This document shows positions 16,988 through 23,992 of a stretch of 39,018 nt of DNA, in pieces. The notes below the pieces were generated by a model. It was not told where the DNA came from and searched no databases. It saw nothing but the letters and a program-made list of their open reading frames with translations. This DNA is from Virgibacillus aidingensis (GTDB lineage Bacteria > Bacillota > Bacilli > Bacillales > Amphibacillaceae). A program made the position numbers and the translations under genes. How positions within the stretch are numbered: the stretch's first letter is position 1; every line of letters begins with the position of its first letter. Location: the NCBI RefSeq assembly GCF_010994035.1, contig NZ_WIXN01000021.1, positions 38,584 to 77,601 of the forward strand, written 5' to 3'.

Positions 16988-17116
16988 TTACGGCCGAGTG
17001 ATAACGATGATTGACATTACTCCGGATGCTTCCATCTCCTGCATAGCTGTAGATGATTCCACATTGTAATCTTCCAGGTCCACCTGGACATCATTTGATG
17101 TAACGATTTCTTCCAT
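16988..17116 (-). CDS. RiPP precursor peptide, class B, copy 1 (promoter-proximal)
   Basis: 42 residues, core GVMSIIVITRP. This first copy has its own leader: GGGAGGTATACCTC before ATG instead of the AAAGGAGG context of the later copies. An upstream in-frame extension to 17203 would run through the promoter palindrome and lacks a ribosome site, so the short form is correct. It opens the precursor-LanB-SpaB_C transcript. Confidence 0.85.
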   Translation of the reverse strand: MEEIVTSNDVQVDLEDYNVESSTAMQEMEASGVMSIIVITRP

Positions 17117-17161
17117 GAGGTATACCTCCCTTCCTGCTCTCTTTAGTTTTGTTATTTTAAG

Positions 17162-17222
17162 AATATATTGTTTTTGTTTTCCGTGATGTATTTTAAAATA
17201 CATTAAACGAAAATTTTGATTT
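17162..17222 (-). promoter_or_regulatory. Promoter and 18-bp palindromic operator of the precursor array
   Basis: ATGTATTTTAAAATACAT (17186-17203) is a perfect palindrome. On the minus strand it abuts a weak -35 (TACATC), 17 bases before a TATATT -10 at 17167-17162. Upstream lies a second AT-rich inverted element (AAACGAAAATTTTGATTT). The same arrangement precedes the 34-residue peptide gene at 20720-20778, so both units are probably under one regulator. Confidence 0.65.
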
Positions 17223-17289
17223 GAAAGTTATCAAAGCACAGAGGAAACCGCTAAATTGAACGCAATGGAATAGGTGGAAACCCGGCATG

Positions 17290-17785
17290 GAGCAAAGGAG
17301 CATCATCTGTTCAGCAACGGACAAGCCGAGCAAACCAAATTGATATGAAAAAAACATGTTTTTTTATAGGAGCAGAAATGAGCAGGATACAATAGCCGAT
17401 TTTTAGTGGGATTGAATCTTGACTTATTATAGTGGAGGAGGAGGTCGGGAGCTGGATTTTTCATGCCAGGTAAATCAGCGCTGCTGCGCAAAGCTGGACC
17501 TTTAACTGACCATTTCTCTCGGAAGAAGGTAGAGATAAAGGAAAACAACTTCCTTTATAAGGGGTATACTGACGTTGGCCGCAAAGTCCGTGTTTAGTCG
17601 GTCTTCCATTACGGAGCTGATGTTGACTTATGTACAGAGGTAAAAAAAGCCGGCTGACCACCGGGCATTGCAGCAGGGCGTACAAAAAAGTCTGCAGTCT
17701 TTCCTCTCTCGATAAATACGTTGTCTTTTCTTTTAACCAACAATTCAAGGTAACCGGATCCGCTTCTCAGCTGAAATTTTATTTT
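17290..17785. other. About 500 bases without a recognisable gene, likely insertion
   Basis: Both sides of this stretch match the compact terminator-promoter region at 20780-20911, where no such DNA is present, so it looks inserted. Frames crossing it (for example minus 17748-17461) have no ribosome site and no family features. It contains an AAAAAAACATGTTTTTTT palindrome near 17350. It could be a decayed mobile element or a non-coding RNA; I cannot tell. Confidence 0.4.
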
Positions 17786-17796
17786 TTTTCACAAAC

Positions 17797-17843
17797 AAAA
17801 AAAGGGTTCCGATCATCTCAAATCAATGATCGGAACCCTTTTT
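17797..17843 (-). terminator. Strong terminator after the tRNA gene
   Basis: AAAAAGGGTTCCGATCAT pairs fully with ATGATCGGAACCCTTTTT around a nine-base loop, with a T-run on both strands. It ends the leftward peptide-HEXXH-exporter-tRNA unit 15 bases after the tRNA. A related, less perfect hairpin follows the other exporter gene at 20869-20911. Confidence 0.85.
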
Positions 17844-17858
17844 ACATTATTCCGGTTA

Positions 17859-17931
17859 TAACCCGTATAGGATTTGAACCTATGTCTTCGCCTGAAAAGG
17901 GCGACGTCTTAAGCCGCTTGACCAACGGGTT
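17859..17931 (-). tRNA. tRNA-Glu-like gene with UUU anticodon loop
   Basis: Full cloverleaf of 73 bases: acceptor AACCCGT/ACGGGTT (7 bp), D-arm GTC..GAC with AAGCGGCTTA, anticodon stem TCGCC/GGCGA with loop CTTTTCA, T-arm ATAGG/CCTAT with TTCAAAT, discriminator A; CCA is not encoded. The body follows Bacillus tRNA-Glu almost base for base (CCCGTTGGTCAAGCGG, TTAAGAC, CGCCCTTT, ACGGGT), yet the loop is shifted by one T so the anticodon (17897-17895) reads TTT, with C37, and the first pair is A1:U72 rather than G1:C72. By anticodon a program may call it tRNA-Lys. A TATAAT ends only four bases upstream. It sits between an exporter and a terminator inside the LanB locus, hinting at a dedicated aminoacyl donor. 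It could also be a decaying pseudogene, though all stems pair. Confidence 0.75.
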
Positions 17932-18062
17932 ACTAATTATACTAACAAAAAAATTATAGTTTTACAAGTTTTATTTTCTGGAACTTACCGATTATTTTGT
18001 TTAATTTAATGAAACAGCTATTATCAGATACAATCCCGGTTATTATTATATAGATCTTTCTA

Positions 18063-19328
18063 TTACGCTTCCGCCCTGCGCTTATTAAACAGGTTTACAT
18101 GATCGATTCCGGGCAATTTGCGTAAAACAGAACTGCTTAACCAATAAACACTGAAGACCACCATCGCTATACTGCAGATCATAACTGCAAGCACCGGTGT
18201 AAATGTTTCTCCCAGAAAACCGCCGATCAGAGAACCCAAGGGCATACCTAAAGCTGCCGCACTCGTTAACAAAGTGACTACCCTGCCGATATATACGGTT
18301 TCCACCTGTTTCTGTATGGATGAAAATACAAGCAGATTCAATATCCCGATTGAGATGGCCCCTATACTAAATAATATGATGGACGGGATAAGCGGCAAAG
18401 TGGCTGTGCCCATCCACATAACACCAGTTCCGAAAAATGCTGTGATAATTAATTTTCCAAAATTTATTTGTTTCAGTCTTGGAGATAAAATCGTTCCGAT
18501 CATGGTTCCCACCGACATGGCCGCAAGATAAAAGCCGTATGCAGCTTCAACGCCATTCCCTTTCATAAGCGCAAATGCAGGCAAATTGGTGGTCATGATC
18601 ACCATGGCAATGTTGATAAAGACGATAGAAAGAATCATTTTAGGAATTAATGAACTCTTAACATAGTTTAGACCTGCCTTAAGGTCCAGAAAGTAAACAT
18701 GTGAGGCGGAGCGGACAGACTCCGATTTTTCTTTGTTCACCTCAGGCTGTTTGAAGTTAAAAAATGCATAGGAAACAGTTACTAATAATATACAGACCGC
18801 AGTAATGGAAATAGCCGGAATCGTACCAATAAATGTAATGATAATACCTGCCCCTGCAATAAATACGATATCCATCGCTTCGCGGATTGTTTGTAAATAG
18901 GAGTTTGCTTCAATTACATTCTCTTCTCCTACAATGATTGGCAGTATAGTTGATTCGATGGGGTACGTATACTGCGTAAATAAAGCAACAATGAATAATA
19001 AACCAATAACATACCAAACATGCAGTCCGATCGTGTAATTTAATAATGGGATCGTAAATAAAATACCCGCTTTTATAAGGTTGCTGTAAACCAGACCATT
19101 TTTATATTTGGCATAGTTCGCAAGTGGCGCAACTAGAAAAGACAAGGTACCAGCCAGTGATATGGCGAAAAACGCAAATCCGGAATAAAGTACGCTTCCA
19201 CTTAAATGTAAAACCAGCAGCATGCCGGCAACTAAATAAATTCCACTTCCAATTGCGTTAATAAAAACACCTGTCATCAGGATTAAAAAGTTCCTCTCTT
19301 TCATAAATGGTTTTAATTTTTTCCTCAT
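18063..19328 (-). CDS. Major facilitator exporter, paralogue 2
   Basis: 421 residues, about twelve membrane helices, MFS fold of the drug- and peptide-efflux type (FLILMTGVFINAIGSGIYLVAGMLLVL at the start; APLANYAKYKNGLVYSNLIKAG in the loop 2-3 region; TYPIESTILPIIVGEENVIEANS). It is closely related along its whole length to the exporter at 20977-22242. GGAGGAGG precedes ATG. Lying between the HEXXH enzyme and the tRNA, it probably exports a mature peptide or protects the producer. MFS pumps instead of an ABC transporter/peptidase are unusual for LanB loci, so leader removal must be done by another protease. Confidence 0.8.
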   Translation of the reverse strand: MRKKLKPFMKERNFLILMTGVFINAIGSGIYLVAGMLLVLHLSGSVLYSGFAFFAISLAGTLSFLVAPLANYAKYKNGLVYSNLIKAGILFTIPLLNYTIGLHVWYVIGLLFIVALFTQYTYPIESTILPIIVGEENVIEANSYLQTIREAMDIVFIAGAGIIITFIGTIPAISITAVCILLVTVSYAFFNFKQPEVNKEKSESVRSASHVYFLDLKAGLNYVKSSLIPKMILSIVFINIAMVIMTTNLPAFALMKGNGVEAAYGFYLAAMSVGTMIGTILSPRLKQINFGKLIITAFFGTGVMWMGTATLPLIPSIILFSIGAISIGILNLLVFSSIQKQVETVYIGRVVTLLTSAAALGMPLGSLIGGFLGETFTPVLAVMICSIAMVVFSVYWLSSSVLRKLPGIDHVNLFNKRRAEA

Positions 19329-19444
19329 TTTTTTCCTCCTCCTTTTGTTTTTGGATTAGAAATTTTAAAGATCCAAGTAACACCAGATTGATCTGCAGTT
19401 TTTAATAATCGGAAATATTTTAAACTATTCCGGCTGCGCCTGAG

Positions 19445-20269
19445 TCATTCGTTTCCAAGACAATGATTAATGCCTTCGAAATCTTTAGTATTAGAAAATA
19501 GCTTCATGTTCTCCAATAGCTCTTTTCCCTTATTATCTAAATATGTGTCCACTTGAGTTAATTCATTTACAGCGTCGTTTAATTCACCCATATATTGGAA
19601 TTGCTTTTTAACATCACCCGTCATATAGTACAAATGCATAATGCCAATGGAGACAATGGCAGCATGAAATGATTTATCCAATGGTCTGTGAACACCCCGA
19701 ATAACCGACTTAACTTGTACTTCATTGGAGTTAAAGAGATTGTGAATCATATCTTCCAAAAAAATACTGAGATGAATAAATTCATGGTATATAGATTCGG
19801 CGTAATCAACAATTTCCCAGGATTCATTGGGGTTTAAGAATATAATTCCTAAATGTGTTGGTGTTGTAGCGCTGGAAAAATCGCCGGATTTGGAAAAAAT
19901 TATAGTCCCGACCAATTTATAAATTAATGTATACAGATTTGGATTTAAATGCTTTAGTAAATCCAATGCCTTATTGATTTTCTCTTTAATTTCCAAATTA
20001 TCTTTATGAGAGTATAAATCAGCGGTTTTTTCGTTTGATAAGTAATGTAAAATATCATGATTGGAATTTTCCTCTATAGTTATATATTCTTTTGAAGTTG
20101 GTATAGCGTTATTTTGAAGTTTGTTTAATGCGGCCAGATAATTTTCTCGTTTAACCTCGGGGTCTAAAATCCTGTTTTCATAAAAATGTGCTAAAAATTC
20201 ATCTATATTAGCTTCTATATTTTCTTTGTTAAGAACAGACAAATTAAATTTTACTTTCGTCATTTCCAT
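19445..20269 (-). CDS. HEXXH-motif peptide-modification enzyme
   Basis: About 274 residues. The decisive stretch is TPTHLGIIFLNPNESWEIVDYAESIYHEFIHLSIF, with HEFIH at residues 162-166, followed by RGVHRPLDKSFHAA, which fits the third ligand and substrate region of the HEXXH-motif putative peptide-modification family found beside RiPP precursors; members of that family have been described as alpha-ketoglutarate-dependent peptide beta-hydroxylases. It is cytoplasmic. ATG at 20269 follows AAAGGAG; the longer frame starts within a dispersed repeat. It lies between the 34-residue peptide and the exporter. Family moderately sure; substrate could be the 34-residue peptide or the seven-copy precursors. 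Confidence 0.7.
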   Translation of the reverse strand: MEMTKVKFNLSVLNKENIEANIDEFLAHFYENRILDPEVKRENYLAALNKLQNNAIPTSKEYITIEENSNHDILHYLSNEKTADLYSHKDNLEIKEKINKALDLLKHLNPNLYTLIYKLVGTIIFSKSGDFSSATTPTHLGIIFLNPNESWEIVDYAESIYHEFIHLSIFLEDMIHNLFNSNEVQVKSVIRGVHRPLDKSFHAAIVSIGIMHLYYMTGDVKKQFQYMGELNDAVNELTQVDTYLDNKGKELLENMKLFSNTKDFEGINHCLGNE

Positions 20270-20295
20270 TGGAATCTTCTCCTTTAAATAGAATT

Positions 20296-20533
20296 GGGGT
20301 TGGGACAAAACAATTTTAGTAAACAGAAACCCGAACATCCTTATACTCTGCGCTTAAAACCCGCTCCGGAAATATACTACGCTTTCCGCGGGCGGCTGGT
20401 AAGCCTCCTCGTGCTAACGCACTGTGGGGTCTTACCGATGCCTTTGCTCCCGCAGGAGTCTACGTATATTTCCGGAGCTAATATGGTGGATTGTTCGTCT
20501 TTTCTATGCTTACTCAGTGTTCTGTCCAGCCTC
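20296..20533. repeat. Dispersed palindromic repeat, copy 2
   Basis: Starts GGGGTTGGGACAAAACAA and ends TCTGTCCAGCCTC, with the inner pair CTCCGGAAATATAC / GTATATTTCCGGAG. It lies inside the unit between the 34-residue peptide gene and the HEXXH gene, where its RNA would fold into a long hairpin and could lower read-through from peptide to enzyme. Confidence 0.8.
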
Positions 20534-20571
20534 TTAGCATCATTGTACTAACTGAGCTGTTAAGCTAACTA

Positions 20572-20676
20572 TTACTGTTGTTCATTTTCTTTGTTACCGA
20601 TTGGTTTGATTCCGATAAATGGATCCATCTTATTTACGTTAAAAAATGAATCAATATTGCTGTTGGTTTTCTTCAT
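20572..20676 (-). CDS. 34-residue precursor-like peptide
   Basis: Short gene with a clear ribosome site (AGGAAGGAGTTGG before ATG). The product starts MKKTNSNIDSFFNVNK and continues MDPFIGIKPIGNKENEQQ. No signal peptide, no cysteine. Its tail I-G-I-K-P-I-G recalls the I-x-I-T-(K/R)-P ends of the seven-copy precursors. It has the same promoter type as the array and is followed by the HEXXH enzyme and an exporter. A second RiPP precursor is the likeliest reading; no homologue was recognised. Confidence 0.65.
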   Translation of the reverse strand: MKKTNSNIDSFFNVNKMDPFIGIKPIGNKENEQQ

Positions 20677-20719
20677 GATTACCAACTCCTTCCTGATTCT
20701 TTTGATTGATTGTCTTAAG

Positions 20720-20778
20720 GATATAATCTTTTCATTTTTTACGTTGTATTCTAAAATACATTAAACAAAATTTTGTTT
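20720..20778 (-). promoter_or_regulatory. Promoter and palindromic operators of the 34-residue peptide unit
   Basis: TGTATTCTAAAATACA (20745-20760, palindrome with one mismatched pair) is followed by the perfect AAACAAAATTTTGTTT (20763-20778). On the minus strand the first overlaps a weak -35 (TACAAC), 17 bases before TATATC. Spacing and sequence match the array promoter at 17162-17222. Confidence 0.65.
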
Positions 20779-20868
20779 TTAATCATTATTTCCATCCCAA
20801 TTAAACGTACAGTAAAAAGAAGCGGGAGGGGTGGTAAACGCTATAGAATGGGTGAATACTTGGCACAC

Positions 20869-20911
20869 AAAAAAAGGCCTCGATGTAAAATCAGTAATCG
20901 GAGCCCTTTTT
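20869..20911 (-). terminator. Imperfect terminator after exporter paralogue 1
   Basis: AAAAAGG-CTCGAT pairs with ATCGGAG-CCTTTTT with small bulges. It is homologous to the perfect terminator at 17797-17843 and occupies the same place downstream of the paralogous exporter. Confidence 0.65.
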
Positions 20912-20976
20912 AAGCTTTTTGCTATATTTAAATTTATATCTCTATAATCAAATTCCAGCTCATGGCCTCCTTTTCA

Positions 20977-22242
20977 CTACGCCTCCGCTTTTTGTTTGTT
21001 AAACAGGTTCACATTTTCAATATCAGGCAACTTGCGCAGCACCGCACTGCTTAACCAATACATGCTGAAGATCATCATGGACACACTGCAGATTATAACT
21101 GCGAGGACCGGTGTAAATGCTTCACCTAAAAAGCCGCCAATTAAAGCGCCCAGAGGCATTCCCATGGCTGCTGCACTTGTTAACAAGGTGACTACCCTGC
21201 CTATAAACGCTGTTTCCACCTGTTTCTGTATGGAGGAAAACACGAGCAGATTCAAGATCCCAATCGAGATGGCACCGATACTGAATAATATAATGGACGG
21301 GATTAATGGCAGCATGGCAGTACCCATCCACATCACACCTGTGCCAAAGAACGCAATGATAATTAATTTGCCAAAGTCTATTTGCTTTATTCTTGGCGTG
21401 ATCATCGTTCCAATCATTACACCTACTGAAATGGAAGCCAGGTAAAAGCCATATGCCGCCTCGACCCCATTCCCTTTGATAAGAGAGAATGCAGGTAAAT
21501 TTGTGGTCATGATCACCATGGCAACGTTAATAAAGATGATGGAAAATATCATTTTAGGAATCAGTGATCCTTTGATGTACCGAAAACCTGCTTTCAGGTC
21601 CAGAAAATAAACATGGGAAGCTCCCTTGACAGACTCCGATTTATCCTTATTCACATCAGGCTGGTCAAAATTGAAGCATGCGTAAGAAATCGCTACTAGT
21701 AATATACAGACTGCAGTAATGGTAAGAGCGGGAATCGTCCCAATAAGGGTGATGATAATACCTGCTGCTGCAATAAATACAATATCCATTGCTTCACGAA
21801 CGGTTTGCAAATAGGAGTTAGCTTCAATCACATTTTCTTCTCCTACAATAACCGGCAGAATGGTGGATTCAATCGGGTACGTATATTGGGTAAATAAAGC
21901 GGTGATAAACAGCAAACTGATGACATACCAAACACCTAATCCGACCGTGTAGTGCAATAACGGGATTGTAAACAAAATAATCGATTTGATCAGATTGCTG
22001 TAAACCAATCCATTTTTATATTTGGCATAATTCGCGAGGGGCGCAATTAAGAAAGATAATGTTCCAGCTAACGATATGGCAAAGAACGCAAATCCGGAAT
22101 AGAGAACGCTTCCACTTAAATTTAACACAAGCAGCATTCCTGCCACAGAATAAATACCATTACCGATTCCATTGATAAAAACACCTGACATTAAAATTAA
22201 AAAGTTTCTTTCCTTCATAAATGGCTTTAGTTTTTTCTTCAT
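20977..22242 (-). CDS. Major facilitator exporter, paralogue 1
   Basis: 421 residues, twelve-helix MFS protein nearly co-linear with the exporter at 18063-19328 (same start KKLKPFMKERNFLILM and same end NLFNK). ATG overlaps the stop of the winged-helix regulator by four bases and follows GAAGGAGGAAG. The regulator-exporter pair looks like a self-controlled resistance or export unit, and may have been the founding unit of the locus. Confidence 0.8.
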   Translation of the reverse strand: MKKKLKPFMKERNFLILMSGVFINGIGNGIYSVAGMLLVLNLSGSVLYSGFAFFAISLAGTLSFLIAPLANYAKYKNGLVYSNLIKSIILFTIPLLHYTVGLGVWYVISLLFITALFTQYTYPIESTILPVIVGEENVIEANSYLQTVREAMDIVFIAAAGIIITLIGTIPALTITAVCILLVAISYACFNFDQPDVNKDKSESVKGASHVYFLDLKAGFRYIKGSLIPKMIFSIIFINVAMVIMTTNLPAFSLIKGNGVEAAYGFYLASISVGVMIGTMITPRIKQIDFGKLIIIAFFGTGVMWMGTAMLPLIPSIILFSIGAISIGILNLLVFSSIQKQVETAFIGRVVTLLTSAAAMGMPLGALIGGFLGEAFTPVLAVIICSVSMMIFSMYWLSSAVLRKLPDIENVNLFNKQKAEA

Positions 22243-22697
22243 TTTTCTTCCTCCTTCTCATTTTGTTTTCCAATTAGAAATTCTACCGAATACGGAAATT
22301 GTGCTTCATTATCCTTTTCTTTATAAGATAAGTGTCCATATTTATAGAAAAGATCTTCCAAATCTTTACTTAACTGATTGACAAGTTTTTCGGACAGATA
22401 AATCTTTGTTGATCCGCCGTCCACCTGTCCCGCCGGTGACTCCTGCTCCGGGTTTCTAAAGGAAATGGCTTTGGATCTGTAATACTTTTCTATAATTCCT
22501 TTCTCTGTGTTTACACTGTCAACCTTCAGAATAGCGTGTTTAACAAGCTGTTGAATATGATAGTAAACCGTCCCGGGGTTTTTCCCCAACAAATCAGCAG
22601 TTTGTTTAGGCGTCATTGGCTTTTCGTAAAGTAACGCGATGATCCTTGAACGTAATGGGTTGGAGATGGCTTTTTGCTGCTCCCAATTAATTTCCAT
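22239..22697 (-). CDS. ArsR-like winged-helix regulator
   Basis: About 152 residues. Residues 1-75 form a winged helix of the ArsR/DUF-type (INWEQQKAISNPLRSRIIALLYEKPMTPKQTADLLGKNPGTVYYHIQQLVKHAIL). No metal-binding cysteines. The remaining helical part (KLVNQLSKDLEDLFYKYGHLSYKEKD) is likely the dimer or ligand region. The ATG at 22697 follows AGAGGTG; a GTG nine bases upstream overlaps that site. Co-translated with exporter 1. Probably represses its own promoter through the repeats at 22726-22800. Confidence 0.75.
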   Translation of the reverse strand: MEINWEQQKAISNPLRSRIIALLYEKPMTPKQTADLLGKNPGTVYYHIQQLVKHAILKVDSVNTEKGIIEKYYRSKAISFRNPEQESPAGQVDGGSTKIYLSEKLVNQLSKDLEDLFYKYGHLSYKEKDNEAQFPYSVEFLIGKQNEKEEEK

Positions 22698-22725
22698 TAT
22701 AGTCACCTCTTTGTTATTTTATACT

Positions 22726-22800
22726 TACAAATTGATTTGGATTTACAAATTGAATTAAATTAACTATACAATTTAACATTGTAAATGTCAATGGTTTTTT
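22726..22800. promoter_or_regulatory. Promoter region with TACAAATTGA repeats
   Basis: Two direct ACAAATTGA copies 17 bases apart (near 22728 and 22745), then ACAATTTAACATTGTAAAT with inverted ACAAT/ATTGT parts. This lies just upstream of the winged-helix regulator and is the likely operator. The rest of the 340-base gap to the LysR gene holds no gene that I can see. Confidence 0.4.
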
Positions 22801-23036
22801 AACTATTTTTTACTTTTTATAAAACTTAATGATTTTAAGTGGTTTTGAATTAGAGCCATATCAGCATGTAATATAGTCAATTTTCAATATGGCAGAGGCT
22901 GGAAGGGTCTGATTATTATAACTTGTCTAATATTATGTAGTGCTATAAAATGAAAGGTAAAACATTTACAGCGTTAATTTAAATAATGGCCGTCACTGCT
23001 AATACTGTTCTGTAGAGTACACAAGGAGGGAAAAGG

Positions 23037-23954
23037 ATGGAGATTAAAGACCTGATCATTTTTCAAAGCGTTGCCCGTAATGGAAGTATCAGTAAAGCTG
23101 CAGATGAACTAAATTACGTGCAGTCACATATTACTGCCCGAATTAAGTCATTGGAATTAAGTTTAAAAACACAATTATTTGATCGCCACAGCAGGGGAAC
23201 AACGGTAAATTCAGAAGGTAAAAGACTTTTAGTCCATTCAGAGAAAATTTTATTTGCGATAGAAGAAATGAATAAGGAATTTCAGGAATCCAGCAATCCC
23301 TCAGGTACTCTGGAGATTGGAACCGTGGAGACCGTTCCAAAGCTCCCAATGATTTTATCCAGCTTTCATAAAAATTACCCTAATGTAGAGCTGACACTGA
23401 AAACGGGTGTAACCAATGATTTAATACATGATATTTTAAATCACAAATTAGACGGCGCTTTTGTGACAGGATTCGGAAAGCATCCTGATATTGAGCAGAT
23501 TGAGGTGTTTAAGGATAAGCTTGTTTTAATTGCAGATAACAAAAAAGTTAGTTATGACAGTCTGAAAAATAGACCAATGCTTGTTTTCAGCAGAGGATGC
23601 AGTTATCGTGCACGACTGGAAAGCTGGTTACATGACAGTGGAATCATGAATGCGAAAGTGATGGAGTTCGGAACACTGGAAACGATATTGGAAAGTGTGA
23701 TAGCCGGACTTGGAATCAGTCTTGTACCGAAGTCCACTGTCCGCTATTTAAAGCTGGCCGGAGATGTTCTCTGTTACCCGGTGCCCAAAAAATATAGTGA
23801 GATATCAACTGTTTTTATCAGACAGGCCGATACTTACTTAACTAATACGATGCAGAAGTTTATCGATACCATCCATACATTAGAAAATGAAACTCCCCGG
23901 CCGTTCGTCAATCCAAATGTAGATGCTTCAGCTATTAAGGAATATTCCGTTTAA
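23037..23954 (+). CDS. LysR-family transcriptional regulator
   Basis: 305 residues. N-terminal winged HTH (IFQSVARNGSISKAADELNYVQSHITARIKSLE, then LFDRHSRGTTVNSEGKRLL) and a periplasmic-binding-protein-like effector domain (GTLEIGTVETVPKLPMILSSFHKNYPNVELTLKTG). It resembles the CzcR-like branch. ACAAGGAGG precedes ATG. It is the first gene right of the RiPP locus, on the plus strand, and may control the dehydrogenase downstream, although a repeat lies in between. Confidence 0.9.
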   Translation: MEIKDLIIFQSVARNGSISKAADELNYVQSHITARIKSLELSLKTQLFDRHSRGTTVNSEGKRLLVHSEKILFAIEEMNKEFQESSNPSGTLEIGTVETVPKLPMILSSFHKNYPNVELTLKTGVTNDLIHDILNHKLDGAFVTGFGKHPDIEQIEVFKDKLVLIADNKKVSYDSLKNRPMLVFSRGCSYRARLESWLHDSGIMNAKVMEFGTLETILESVIAGLGISLVPKSTVRYLKLAGDVLCYPVPKKYSEISTVFIRQADTYLTNTMQKFIDTIHTLENETPRPFVNPNVDASAIKEYSV

Positions 23955-23992
23955 GCTGCCATATTGTACCTTCCATCATAAAAAAATTGAAA

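Larger units (their letters stand above)
15911..17116 (-). repeat. Tandem array of seven precursor-peptide genes
   Basis: Seven gene units, period 180 bases for the four promoter-near copies, 173 at the junction and 182 for the last three. Each unit has its own ribosome site. Two sequence classes occur: class B (four copies, core ending ITRP) and class A (three copies, core ending ITKP). Silent changes between copies within a class show that they are true separate genes and not an assembly artefact of a single one. Confidence 0.9.

Noticed and set aside
15911..17116. CRISPR-like or satellite repeat
   Set aside because: The 173-182-base units each encode the same peptide with a ribosome site and differ by silent changes; no spacers of unique sequence and no cas genes.
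15911..17116. Ordinary class I lantibiotic precursors
   Set aside because: No cysteine in any of the seven copies and no LanC gene in the window.
17461..17748. Minus-strand frame of 95 codons
   Set aside because: No ribosome site, odd composition, no family resemblance, and it lies in DNA absent from the paralogous region.
17859..17931. Plain tRNA-Lys(UUU) gene
   Set aside because: Only the anticodon supports lysine. Acceptor, D-arm, anticodon stem and variable region follow Bacillus tRNA-Glu, and position 37 is C, unlike normal tRNA-Lys.
20294..20551. 85-codon plus-strand frame
   Set aside because: Same repeat-derived frame as in copy 1; opposite to a well supported minus-strand unit.
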